In this document: positions 1 to 7,581 of the stretch, piece by piece
How positions within the stretch are numbered: the stretch's first letter is position 1
Layout: every line of letters starts with the position of its first letter
NCBI GenBank assembly: GCA_023488565.1
Contig: JAMDDZ010000153.1
Span: 386 to 33,831 of the forward strand
DNA from: Bacillota bacterium
GTDB taxonomy: Bacteria; Bacillota; Sulfobacillia; Sulfobacillales; Sulfobacillaceae
DNA length: 33,446 nucleotides
Direction: 5' to 3'
Position numbers and translations under genes: made by a program
Notes under the pieces: model-generated
Databases searched by the model: none
What the model was told of the DNA's origin: nothing
The model's input: only the letters and a program-made list of their open reading frames with translations

Positions 1-305
1 CTGCTTTGCGTTGCCACTGCTTCTGGCGGCGGCGACGCCGGTGAATGCGGGCCTTCTGCATGGGGTCGAGGTCAAAGACCTGCCCATCCGAGGTCGTCAG
101 GGGTTGGGCGACGCCCCGATCCCCGCTGAGCGTGCGCTCGGCGAGTGGCTCCGCCGACAAATGCCGCAAGTCCTCGGCGATCTGCTCCGTCCTCGCGTCG
201 AGTGTTTTCTCGGGCATGGCCACATCGGGATCCTCCAATCCAGCGCAGCAAGATCTGTTCCTGCCCGAGGTTTGGATACAGACGAAACCGATACCCATTC
301 AGCAT
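1..305 (-). pseudogene. Decayed IS200/IS605-type TnpB remnant, cut by window edge
   Basis: The minus strand opens with ATG at 305 after a GGAGG site. The first residues, MLNGYRFRLYPNLGQEQILL, match the usual TnpB start. After about 24 residues the frame breaks near 225-234, and a +1 frame stays open to base 1. That frame contains SGDRGVAQPLTTSDGQVFD, which looks like the RuvC-I segment carrying the first catalytic Asp of TnpB. In an intact TnpB these two pieces are separated by well over 100 residues, so an internal deletion plus frameshift is inferred. The ORF-track lines here are frame shadows of this relic. The C-terminal part lies outside the window, so I cannot tell whether the rest is intact. 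The left-end hairpin at 421-478 lies upstream of the ATG, as expected for the 5' end of such an element. Confidence 0.72.
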
Positions 306-420
306 GGCGGAATCCTCCAACGAACAAACGTTCTGAGTCTAGTGTACCATTCCCCGGCTTTATCGGCAATGGGACGCCCCGACGAGAAGAAAAAATCTGG
401 CGTCCTCAATGGCCGCCACC

Positions 421-478
421 CGCTTGACCCCCTCCCGACTTCGCCTGGGAAGGGGAATGCGCGAACATTATGTTCAAC
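421..478 (-). repeat. Left-end hairpin of the TnpB-type element
   Basis: Bases 428-436 (CCCCCTCCC) pair with 447-455 (GGGAAGGGG), leaving one mismatch and a 10-nt loop, next to a TTGAAC motif read on the minus strand. By hand count about 49 of 58 aligned positions match the copy at 31970-32027. The stem covaries between the copies (CC/GG here, TT/AA there), which supports a selected hairpin. It lies upstream of the TnpB remnant start at 305, so I read it as the element's left end. Confidence 0.7.
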
Positions 479-513
479 GGAGTGCTGGGCGTCTGCACTG
501 TTGTGAGGCATTC

Positions 514-1110
514 TTAGAACGAACGAATTAATTGGTGAATCGTATAACGTGGCCATGACCTGGCGTCAATGTTCATTGCCGTGGGGTCCAAAAGTTTTGC
601 GTCGTCTTTAGCCCCAATGATTAGACGAATAAAGTGGAGGTTGGAGTCCTGTTGTTGAGCCACACACCAGGTAGTGGTGTCCGGCGCGGGCCAGTAGCCT
701 AACAACAGGATATCGTCCGCCATAAAAGGTCCGACGGCTGGACCCGGGTATCGCCATGCCCATTGGACCTCCGGAACACCTACTACTGTCATGGTGTCCC
801 CGGACAACAGAGGTTCGCGTCCATCGCGAAACCCCGCAATCACCGGAACCCTCCCATATCGCTGCTTCGGCTCCCGAGCCACGGTACCTTGGATGCGATA
901 TTGGCCACTAAGGATGGCTCGTTTAAAACCGGTTAATCCCTTATAACTTGAGCGCAACGTCCAGTAATACACCGCTTTTTCGTCCGCGTATCCTAGCCTC
1001 TTTGCCAACTCTTTGGCAGTGATATAAGGGTCCTCCAAAATGATTTGAGCCATACTATTCAACATTCGTGTCAGCATCACACGATCATGCCTCCTTCTTC
1101 CGGTATTCAT
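514..1110 (-). CDS. Hypothetical protein with possible N-terminal HTH
   Basis: This is a 198-residue protein that I do not recognise. The start at ATG 1110 is chosen because AGGAGG (rc of 1120-1125) lies 9 nt upstream; TTG 1113 is an alternative. Residues about 28-48 (DPYITAKELAKRLGYADEK) look like a helix-turn-helix of the kind that begins small regulators. The second half contains short beta-like stretches such as GDTMTVVG, ADDILLLGYWP and LLDPTAMN. These are loosely reminiscent of the beta-rich domain of LexA/S24-type proteins, but I see no convincing catalytic Ser/Lys pair. It is transcribed away from smc. A near-palindrome in the shared upstream region could be an operator. Product naming beyond 'putative DNA-binding protein' would be speculation. 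Confidence 0.6.
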   Translation of the reverse strand: MNTGRRRHDRVMLTRMLNSMAQIILEDPYITAKELAKRLGYADEKAVYYWTLRSSYKGLTGFKRAILSGQYRIQGTVAREPKQRYGRVPVIAGFRDGREPLLSGDTMTVVGVPEVQWAWRYPGPAVGPFMADDILLLGYWPAPDTTTWCVAQQQDSNLHFIRLIIGAKDDAKLLDPTAMNIDARSWPRYTIHQLIRSF

Positions 1111-1143
1111 CAAGTTATTCCTCCTTTTCTGGCAAATGCCTTT

Positions 1144-1156
1144 ACAGATATCCTGT
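1144..1156. promoter_or_regulatory. Near-palindrome in divergent smc/HTH-gene spacer
   Basis: ACAG-ATATC-CTGT is a short inverted repeat in the roughly 160-bp spacer between the minus-strand HTH-like gene and smc. It overlaps a TTGACA hexamer on the minus strand (1159-1154), but no matching -10 box is evident. It is a candidate operator only; repeats this short occur by chance. Confidence 0.2.
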
Positions 1157-1274
1157 CAATTTATCGACAAAATTGCCTGGAATCTAATTCTTGGGCTGGG
1201 CAGGAATCCTTCCCACAGGTGGCGAATTGAGTGCCGTTATAGGATTGCGCAATATGCTGGCTCGGGGAGGAACC

Positions 1275-4200
1275 ATGCACCTGCATAAAGTCGTCATTTA
1301 CGGGTTTAAGTCTTTTGCCAAAGAAACACAAATTATTTTGCCTCCAGGACTTACCGCACTGGTTGGACCCAATGGCGGGGGGAAAAGCAACGTGGTTGAT
1401 GCCATTCGCTGGGCGTTAGGAGAGCAAAAAGTACGAGAACTGCGCGCAGAAAAATGGGACGATCTGCTGTATATGGGAGGGCCAGGGCGATCTGCTGCCC
1501 GTCTGGCTGAGGTATCGCTGCATTTTGACAATAGCGATCAAAAAATGCCAAGTTGGCCGGAGGTGCTAGTCATCACACGGCGCTACTACCGAAGTGGGGA
1601 CTCGGAGTACCTTATTAATGGAAGAGTGGTGCGGCTCAGAGACGTAACCGATATGCTGTTGGATAGCGGGCTGGGGCGGTTTAGTTATGCAATCATCAGC
1701 CAAGGACGGGTGGAGGCCACGTTAACCCAAAAACCCAGGGAGCGCCTTGAACAACTGGAAGAGGCTGCCGGCGTCTCGCGGTACAAGGTGCGTAAACGCG
1801 AAACTTTGCTTCATCTCCAAGAGGTGAATAGCAATGTGGCGAGATTGAGTGACCTCCAAGGAGACACGGGACGTCAAATGGACGAATTATCCCAACAGGC
1901 GGAGCGAGAGCGGCAATATTTGGGGTGGCAAAGTGAACGTCAGGGTTGGCAGACCCAAATTCAGCACACCGCGTTTCGCAATGCGCAAAAAGAACTCAAC
2001 AAGCTACACCAGCAACGCGATACCCAAGTTGCCCACCTAACGGAACTTGCCAACGAATTGGCCGCCCATGACCTCCAACTGCATACTGCCCGGGAGTTAG
2101 CCGACAGGGTTCAAGAGGAAGTGGCACGTAGCGAAGATCAATGGCGCCATTGGGATAAGGAGGCCGCCCAGTTGGAACAAAAAGAGGCGGTAGTGTTGTC
2201 GCAAGTGCAAGGCTTGATAAGGGAAAAGGAGCGCCTTGCTGCTGAAGTGCAGGAAATTGAGGAACAAGCCGCCGACTTGCAAAAAGAAGCATTGCAAGTT
2301 ATCGACCAGTCGAGCCATCAACATAGCGATTTGAACAATCAATTGGCCACACTGGAGCAGAACATAGCCACGATGGAGCACCAGGTACGAGAAATTGCGG
2401 AGGATCTGGATCAAAATAGGCAGGCCACAGCTCAAAGAGAGGCACAATTGGGGTTAATCAAACAAGCTTTGGCACGGTGGCAAGGGGTGCTCGGCATCAA
2501 TTCCCTGGACAACTTAGCCGAGATTATGGAGTCAAAAAAAGCGCAGGTACGGCAAAAGGAACGAGAGGTACAGCAGCTGAGTCAAGAACTTCAGCAAGTG
2601 ACCGAAAAACTTCAACAGTTACAGCGTTTTCACCATCACACCGAACAAGAATTGCAGCCGCTTCGTCATCAACTAGCGCAGCGCCAGGCGCGACTTAGAG
2701 CTTTGCATCAATTGGAAGCAGAGGGGGAGGGCCTTCCCGAGGGGGTGCGGGCCATATTACAGGCGCAACGCGAACGGAAGCTTGAGGGCATTTTGGGCAC
2801 GGTAGGGTCATTATTGACGAGCGATCCCGATGTAGCGTTGGCAATTCAGATTGCTCTTGGCGGCGCCAGCGCCGATGTGATTGTGGAGCGTGAATCTCAG
2901 GCACGAAGTGCTGTCAAGTTCTTACAGGCCCATGCGATGGGGCGCGCGACCTTTCTTCCGTTAGACACTATTCGTCCCGGCATTGTTCCGGATGGGGAGC
3001 GTTCTCTAAACCGCCTCGCAGGTGTGATCGGATGGGCACTAGATGTCGTACATTTTGAAAAAAGATTGCGACCCGCTATTTCTCATTTGTTGGGTCGGGT
3101 ACTCGTGCTCAAGACACTGGACGCCGCTATGGTGGCGGGGGGACAGCATCGGTTCCGTTACAAGATGGTGACATTAGATGGGCAGTTAGTGCATGCTGGT
3201 GGCGCTATTACCGGAGGTCACCATGGGCAGCGCGACTCGCGGAGTAGCCGACACACAGAAATCCAAACGCTCACCGGACGCGTGGCGGAAGATTCGAAGA
3301 TCATTGAGGGAAAAGAAGAGTTGCTAAAGGCGACTTTGACCGAGATCAGGGAAACGGAAATCGTTTTGGAAGGGGTCAGAGAACATCTTAGCGAACGGCG
3401 GCATCAATGGACGGCACTTCGTGAGGCACTATCCTCATCATCTACTCCGGAACAAGACCCTCATAGTTTGGTAGCTGCGGCAAAACAATTGGAAGAAGAG
3501 ATTGGTCGGCAGCATGTGACTATGGAAACACTCCAGATGCGGGAACTGGAGTTGCGCTCGCAATTGGCTGAAGCAGCAGAACGGCAGACCCAATTACGCG
3601 ATGCTTTCTCGCAAAGTCTATCGGCTTACTCGCAAGCCGAGGCCTTGCGTGAACGGATCCGATTCGAACAAGAACGTGTGGAAAGCAACCGACTGCGCAT
3701 GGTGACACGTTTGCAACAAGTTATCACGGCCTTAGAAGACGGGAGCCGGGAAAAACTCTTAGTCATGGCCGAGCGTGAAGCTGCGGTGAGCCATCGTGAA
3801 CAACAACGGATCGGGTTAGAGGAGAAACGGCGTGAATGGGATCAACTTAAACGCGATGGCTTAGCGTTGGAAAACCGGTTGCGGGCGTTGCAACATGAGG
3901 ATCGTCGCCTCACGGCGAAAGTGCAACAATTGGAGCAAGACATTTTTAAAGTGGAGCATGCCTGGGCGGACTTTGTGGAAGACCCCGCAATACCTTCACT
4001 TAAATCGGATCAAATCACGCATGCACAAGCGGAACTGGTACGTCTTGACCAGGCGATTGCTTTGTTAGGGGATATCATGCCTGGAAGCCTGGCATTATAT
4101 GAACAATTGAGAACGCGATGGGAATACTTAGCGCAACAATTGGACGATGTATCCTTAGCCCGGGAAGATCTCTTAAAGACTTTAGATGAGTTAGACCAGG

Positions 4201-4661
4201 AAGTCAGTCGACGTATTGAGGTTACCGCATCGCGGGTGGAGCAAGCGTTTAGTATGGCGTGCCAAACGCTATTTTCCGGAGGACGGGGCGGGTTGTCATG
4301 GATCCCTGGCGGTGATGGCGGCGTGGACGTGTGGGTGCGGCCTCCCGGTAAAAGGCCGAACCAACTTGGGCTGCTGTCGGGTGGTGAGAAAGCACTGGGG
4401 GGCATCGCCTGGCTGTTTTCTTTGCTATCAGTGCGTCCGTCTCCGTTTATCTTGTTGGACGAGGTGGAGGCATCGTTGGATGAGGCTAATGCCTCCCGCT
4501 TTGCCGACTATTTGGCGGAATTGCGGAAACACACCCAATGTGTTATTGTGACTCACCACAAATCGACTATGGAAATTGCGGATGCCTTATGGGGAGTGGC
4601 TGGGGACGGCCAAGGACAGAGCCGTACGGTTTCGGTATTGTTGGAACAAGTATCTTCGTAA
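1275..4661 (+). CDS. smc: Chromosome segregation ATPase SMC
   Basis: SMC forms the condensin core with ScpA and ScpB and compacts and segregates chromosomes. The start at ATG 1275 (MHLHKVVIYGFKSFAKETQI) follows GGGGAGG and matches the family N-terminus, so the ORF-track start at 1191 is too far upstream. Walker A is LVGPNGGGKSNVVDAI at about residues 29-44 (GGG where many SMCs have GSG). Long coiled coils flank a hinge at roughly residues 480-640 (for example GVRAILQAQRERKLEGILG). The C-terminal ABC signature is LGLLSGGEKALGGIAWLF, and Walker B plus D-loop is FILLDEVEASLDEANA, with Glu where DEVDA is usual. The length is 1128 residues, slightly below the 1186 of B. subtilis SMC. Its TAA overlaps the ATG of ftsY (TAATG), which implies translational coupling. 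rnc and acpP, often just upstream, are not here. Confidence 0.97.
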   Translation: MHLHKVVIYGFKSFAKETQIILPPGLTALVGPNGGGKSNVVDAIRWALGEQKVRELRAEKWDDLLYMGGPGRSAARLAEVSLHFDNSDQKMPSWPEVLVITRRYYRSGDSEYLINGRVVRLRDVTDMLLDSGLGRFSYAIISQGRVEATLTQKPRERLEQLEEAAGVSRYKVRKRETLLHLQEVNSNVARLSDLQGDTGRQMDELSQQAERERQYLGWQSERQGWQTQIQHTAFRNAQKELNKLHQQRDTQVAHLTELANELAAHDLQLHTARELADRVQEEVARSEDQWRHWDKEAAQLEQKEAVVLSQVQGLIREKERLAAEVQEIEEQAADLQKEALQVIDQSSHQHSDLNNQLATLEQNIATMEHQVREIAEDLDQNRQATAQREAQLGLIKQALARWQGVLGINSLDNLAEIMESKKAQVRQKEREVQQLSQELQQVTEKLQQLQRFHHHTEQELQPLRHQLAQRQARLRALHQLEAEGEGLPEGVRAILQAQRERKLEGILGTVGSLLTSDPDVALAIQIALGGASADVIVERESQARSAVKFLQAHAMGRATFLPLDTIRPGIVPDGERSLNRLAGVIGWALDVVHFEKRLRPAISHLLGRVLVLKTLDAAMVAGGQHRFRYKMVTLDGQLVHAGGAITGGHHGQRDSRSSRHTEIQTLTGRVAEDSKIIEGKEELLKATLTEIRETEIVLEGVREHLSERRHQWTALREALSSSSTPEQDPHSLVAAAKQLEEEIGRQHVTMETLQMRELELRSQLAEAAERQTQLRDAFSQSLSAYSQAEALRERIRFEQERVESNRLRMVTRLQQVITALEDGSREKLLVMAEREAAVSHREQQRIGLEEKRREWDQLKRDGLALENRLRALQHEDRRLTAKVQQLEQDIFKVEHAWADFVEDPAIPSLKSDQITHAQAELVRLDQAIALLGDIMPGSLALYEQLRTRWEYLAQQLDDVSLAREDLLKTLDELDQEVSRRIEVTASRVEQAFSMACQTLFSGGRGGLSWIPGGDGGVDVWVRPPGKRPNQLGLLSGGEKALGGIAWLFSLLSVRPSPFILLDEVEASLDEANASRFADYLAELRKHTQCVIVTHHKSTMEIADALWGVAGDGQGQSRTVSVLLEQVSS

Positions 4662-5611
4662 TGGATGAGGTGGATAACGTGGCGAATTTCTGGGAACGGT
4701 TAAAGCAAGGAATGGCCCGCACTCGCACTGGGCTTGGTGATCGGTTGCGGACTCTATTTACTGGGCGGGAATGGCACGAAGACCTCTGGGATGAGCTCGA
4801 AGAAGTGCTTTATGAGGCGGATTTGGGGTCCGGGACAATTGAATACCTGTTGGGTCAGTTACGGAAAAAGGTACAGCAAGAACGGCCAAAAACCGCGGAT
4901 CAGGTTTTGCAGCAGCTATTTGAGGTGATGGTTGCAGAACTTGGCGAACCGCGCCCTGCGTTAACTTTAGACCCGGGGGGACCGTGGATTTGGCTGATGG
5001 TGGGAGTCAACGGCACCGGCAAAACGACAACAGCCGGAAAATTTGCCTATTTATTGCAACAGCAGCATAAAACCGTAATTTTGGGTGCCGCTGACACTTT
5101 TCGTGCCGCAGCAGTGGAGCAATTGGTGGAATGGGGACGTCGGGCAGGAGTCGAGGTCGTGCACCAAGCTTCCGGCGCAGATCCCGCAGCAGTGGCTTAT
5201 GACACATTGCGGGCGGCACGGGCGCGCGGTGTTGATTTGGCGATTATTGATACTGCGGGCCGCCTGCAAAACAAGGTAAATTTGATGTTGGAACTGCAAA
5301 AAATTCGCCGGGTAGTGGAACGGGAGTATCCGGGGGCGCCTCACGAAGTGTGGCTAGTGATTGACGCCACCACGGGACAAAATGGGTTGAGCCAAGCCCG
5401 AATTTTTATGGACAGTGTTAAAGTGACCGGAATCGTTCTTACCAAGCTAGACGGGACCGCCAAAGGTGGCATTGCATTGAGCATTTATCATGAGCTGGGA
5501 ATTCCCATTCGGTATGTAGGAGTGGGCGAAACCGCTCAAGATTTATTGCCCTTTAATCCACGCGACTATGTGCGTGCGATCTTGGGTGATGACAACGAGC
5601 CTTCTCGCTAA
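4661..5611 (+). CDS. ftsY: Signal recognition particle receptor FtsY
   Basis: FtsY is the membrane-associated SRP GTPase that docks Ffh-nascent chain complexes at the Sec translocon. ATG 4661 overlaps the smc stop. An in-frame GTG at 4679, preceded by GAGGTGG, is a credible alternative start. The acidic A domain is very short, and the protein is essentially the NG core of about 316 residues. P-loop: GVNGTGKTTTAGKFA. The GAADTFRAAA segment binds nucleotide. G3: DTAGRLQNK. G4: TKLDGTAKGG. The C-terminal GVGETAQDLLPFNPRDYV is typical of FtsY. It is coupled to smc. A SigA-type promoter for the next gene begins 1 nt after its stop. Confidence 0.96.
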   Translation: MDEVDNVANFWERLKQGMARTRTGLGDRLRTLFTGREWHEDLWDELEEVLYEADLGSGTIEYLLGQLRKKVQQERPKTADQVLQQLFEVMVAELGEPRPALTLDPGGPWIWLMVGVNGTGKTTTAGKFAYLLQQQHKTVILGAADTFRAAAVEQLVEWGRRAGVEVVHQASGADPAAVAYDTLRAARARGVDLAIIDTAGRLQNKVNLMLELQKIRRVVEREYPGAPHEVWLVIDATTGQNGLSQARIFMDSVKVTGIVLTKLDGTAKGGIALSIYHELGIPIRYVGVGETAQDLLPFNPRDYVRAILGDDNEPSR

Positions 5612-5612
5612 T

Positions 5613-5641
5613 TTGACCGTTCCCTAAAAATTGGGTATAGT
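5613..5641 (+). promoter_or_regulatory. SigA-type promoter upstream of the c-di-AMP riboswitch
   Basis: TTGACC (5613-5618) is separated by 17 nt from TATAGT (5636-5641), giving a transcript start just before the riboswitch P1 stem. It begins immediately after the ftsY stop codon. Confidence 0.8.
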
Positions 5642-5650
5642 ATAGACATT

Positions 5651-5780
5651 ACCTTGAATACGCCGAATTCTGCCTGTCAGAAACGGGGGACCCGATTGTG
5701 TGGGGTGAATTGCGTTTGCAAGGGGCAGGTCCACGGTCCCAACCCGTCAGCTAACCTCGTAGGCGTTGGGGGCTCAAGGT
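5651..5780 (+). ncRNA. c-di-AMP riboswitch (ydaO-yuaA class)
   Basis: Conserved blocks of the ydaO aptamer are visible in order: CGCCGAATTCTGCC, GGGGGACCC, TGGGGTGAATTGC, GGGGCAGGTCC, and CCCAACCCGTCAGCTAACCTC followed by GTAGGCG. A P1-like closing stem pairs ACCTTGA and CGCC (5651-5664) with GGCG and TCAAGGT (5762-5780). A promoter lies just upstream and a terminator-like hairpin just downstream. In this class, ligand binding typically favours termination, so the downstream glycosyltransferase is predicted to be off at high c-di-AMP. The ORF-track reading frame through this region (start 5654) is an artefact. Confidence 0.88.
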
Positions 5781-5805
5781 TTATATGGGTTTCGTGCCTT
5801 CCTAT

Positions 5806-5832
5806 CCCCCGGGAACATGTCGGGCTTTTTTT
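5806..5832 (+). terminator. Riboswitch expression-platform terminator
   Basis: CCCG (5808-5811) and CGGG (5821-5824) form a short stem followed by CTTTTTTT. An alternative long-range pairing of GGGGGCTCAAGG (5768-5779) with CCTT...CCCCC (5797-5810) would consume both the P1 3' strand and the terminator 5' arm. That gives a plausible antiterminator. The terminator stem is short. Confidence 0.55.
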
Positions 5833-5860
5833 GTGGGCTCGTCTCATTCTGGGAGGTGTT

Positions 5861-7087
5861 TTGAAATTGCCACGCCGAGTATTGCAAATATCGCTAACTG
5901 CTGACCCGCTAAACGCTCTTGATGGGGGTGAAATGGGCGGGCAGCAAATAGTAGTTCGGGAAGCAAGCCTGCGATTGCAGCACCAAGGGTTTGGGGTCGA
6001 TGTGCTGACTGCCGCTCAACACCCGATGCTGCCGCATCATGCGAGCCTGGGTCAAAAGGGTCAAGTGATCCGTACCTCTCGTGTGTCAGCGCCGATGTCA
6101 GATGACCAATGGCTGCAGTTGCAAGATCAACTGTTTCACGACGCGATGACCTGGATCGAGGGTAATCACCGTCGCTACCAATTGGTGCATAGCCATTTTT
6201 GGGTTTCTGGGCTGATTGGAGAACGGATTGCTCGACATCTAGAGGTCCCTTGGGTGCATTCGCCGTACAAAATGGCAGAATGGGTGAAGAGACCCTATGG
6301 GACATATTCTGAAATTCGTCAAGAACATGAGAGAGATCTGATTGCCCAAGCCGATGCCGTGGTGGTGCCTTATCTCAAGGAAACCGATTTAGTACACCGT
6401 TACGCACCTAAGGTCCCAATTTACGTGGTGGCGCCCGGGGTTGACGTTACCAGCTTTTTTAGTCGGGACCCAGGTCCGGTACTTAAAGGGTTGGGGTTAT
6501 CGCGCCGGCCTTTGCTTTACGTCGGTCACTTGGATGTCGGGCGGGGTATCCATGAGGTGCTGGAATATATGACCACTCAGTCTTTACCGGACGATTTAAT
6601 ACTGCTTCTCATCGGAGGAGATCGGGGCGCAGTGGTACAAGGTCATCCGCAAGATCCGCGATTAGCGGAGCTGGCTGAGACTTTGGGGAATCATGTGCGA
6701 TTTTTGGGGCCCATGCCCCACCGGGCCGTCGCCATGTACTTTGCTACTGCCCAAGCGGTCATCGCCCCCAACCAGGGACCCACCTTAGGAATGGCGGTGT
6801 TGGAGGCGCTGGCATCGGGTACTCCGGTGGTTGGAACCAATGTGCCCGGGGTTGCCGATTGGATTGACCCTGCTGTGAACGGATTCGTGTGTGAAGCCAA
6901 CAGCGTGGCAACGCTGTGGCATTATGCGCGGATACTTTGGGATGATGCGAATTTGGCTCATAAGATGGGATTGGCTGGTCAAACCGTGATTCATCAAAGC
7001 CATGGCGGAGATGCGATGGCGTCGGAATTGGCTCAAGTGTATGAAGAGGTATGCCAAGGCAGTTCTCCGAGTGTAGACGTCAGCTAG
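5861..7087 (+). CDS. GT4-family glycosyltransferase under c-di-AMP control
   Basis: This is a GT-B retaining glycosyltransferase of about 408 residues. The TTG start at 5861 is chosen because GGGAGGTG precedes it and because the upstream sequence is a riboswitch. N-terminal motif: GGEMGGQQIVVREASLRLQ, a nucleotide-sugar enzyme pattern. Then VHSHFWVSGLIGERIARHL and VVAPGVDVTSFF, which resemble sucrose-phosphate synthase-like and MshA-like GT4 enzymes. C-terminal donor site: GPTLGMAVLEALASGTPVVG. The acceptor cannot be read from sequence. Because c-di-AMP riboswitches commonly serve osmotic and envelope genes, a compatible-solute or envelope glycoside is a reasonable inference. It interrupts the usual smc-ftsY-ylxM-ffh order and is flanked by its own promoter and a terminator-like hairpin, so it is a separate transcription unit. 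Confidence 0.85.
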   Translation: MKLPRRVLQISLTADPLNALDGGEMGGQQIVVREASLRLQHQGFGVDVLTAAQHPMLPHHASLGQKGQVIRTSRVSAPMSDDQWLQLQDQLFHDAMTWIEGNHRRYQLVHSHFWVSGLIGERIARHLEVPWVHSPYKMAEWVKRPYGTYSEIRQEHERDLIAQADAVVVPYLKETDLVHRYAPKVPIYVVAPGVDVTSFFSRDPGPVLKGLGLSRRPLLYVGHLDVGRGIHEVLEYMTTQSLPDDLILLLIGGDRGAVVQGHPQDPRLAELAETLGNHVRFLGPMPHRAVAMYFATAQAVIAPNQGPTLGMAVLEALASGTPVVGTNVPGVADWIDPAVNGFVCEANSVATLWHYARILWDDANLAHKMGLAGQTVIHQSHGGDAMASELAQVYEEVCQGSSPSVDVS

Positions 7088-7111
7088 TTCCAGATCGTGA
7101 TCTATTAACGT

Positions 7112-7138
7112 ACCGGACAAGGAGTATCCTTGTCCGGT
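7112..7138. terminator. Perfect 11-bp hairpin after the glycosyltransferase
   Basis: ACCGGACAAGG and CCTTGTCCGGT are exact inverted repeats around AGTAT. The following sequence (CTTGCTT) is only weakly T-rich. It is best read as a transcription stop between the glycosyltransferase unit and the ylxM-ffh promoter just downstream. Confidence 0.65.
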
Positions 7139-7140
7139 CT

Positions 7141-7212
7141 TGCTTGACACCGGTACACTTTTTCTTTAATATGTGCCTTGTTGTTCTGTTAAGGAGTAGT
7201 GCTTGACACCGG
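7141..7212 (+). repeat. 13-bp direct repeat flanking the ylxM promoter
   Basis: TGCTTGACACCGG occurs at 7141-7153 and again at 7200-7212. The first copy contains the -35 hexamer and the second runs into the ylxM Shine-Dalgarno (CCGGAGG). The arrangement could allow a regulator to bind both, or it may be a local duplication. Confidence 0.6.
7144..7172 (+). promoter_or_regulatory. SigA-type promoter of ylxM-ffh
   Basis: TTGACA (7144-7149), a 17-nt spacer and TAATAT (7167-7172) make a near-consensus promoter about 50 nt before the ylxM start. It probably drives the long ylxM-to-rnhB operon. Confidence 0.85.
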
Positions 7213-7224
7213 AGGCCGTACCTT

Positions 7225-7581
7225 GTGAATAACGTGGACGTTACCGAAGCCAATTTATGGTTTGATTTCTATGGACCACTTTTAACGGAACACCAAAGCG
7301 ATATTTGGCAGCTGCATTTTCAGGAAGATTGGTCTCTTGCAGAAATCAGTGCGTTGCAAGGGGTAACTCGCGCGGCGATACAAGATGTATTAGAGCGTAC
7401 CGCGAACTTGCTTCGCGACTATGAGCGCAAATTGGGACTGGTGGCTGCGATGCGGCAAAGGCAAGCCACGTTGTCGCGGTTGGTAAAGTTACTCAGTCAG
7501 TTGCCAGTGGGTCCGCAAGTCGGCGAAGCGATGGAATTGGCTCGTGGTTTGGCGCTGGAGGAGGGGCTCTCCGATGTTTGA
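7225..7581 (+). CDS. ylxM: YlxM/UPF0122 HTH protein, SRP-associated
   Basis: YlxM is a small helix-turn-helix protein of about 118 residues, encoded directly before ffh in many Gram-positives and linked to SRP function. The start GTG 7225 follows GGAGG. The sequence has the sigma-70 region-4-like pattern LHFQEDWSLAEISALQGVTRAAIQDVLERT at residues about 30-60, followed by a helical tail. The gene ends inside the start of ffh (8-nt overlap, ATGTTTGA), so the pair is translationally coupled. A strong promoter and a duplicated 13-mer precede it. Confidence 0.9.
   Translation: MNNVDVTEANLWFDFYGPLLTEHQSDIWQLHFQEDWSLAEISALQGVTRAAIQDVLERTANLLRDYERKLGLVAAMRQRQATLSRLVKLLSQLPVGPQVGEAMELARGLALEEGLSDV

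Noticed and set aside
11-506. Overlapping plus-strand ORFs of 138 and 153 codons at the left edge
   Set aside because: The minus strand carries recognisable TnpB motifs across the same bases, and the plus frames show no motifs.
5654-5860. ORF-track N-terminal extension of the glycosyltransferase
   Set aside because: The extension translates the c-di-AMP riboswitch and terminator. A proper ribosome site (GGGAGGTG) and the family N-terminus place the start at TTG 5861.
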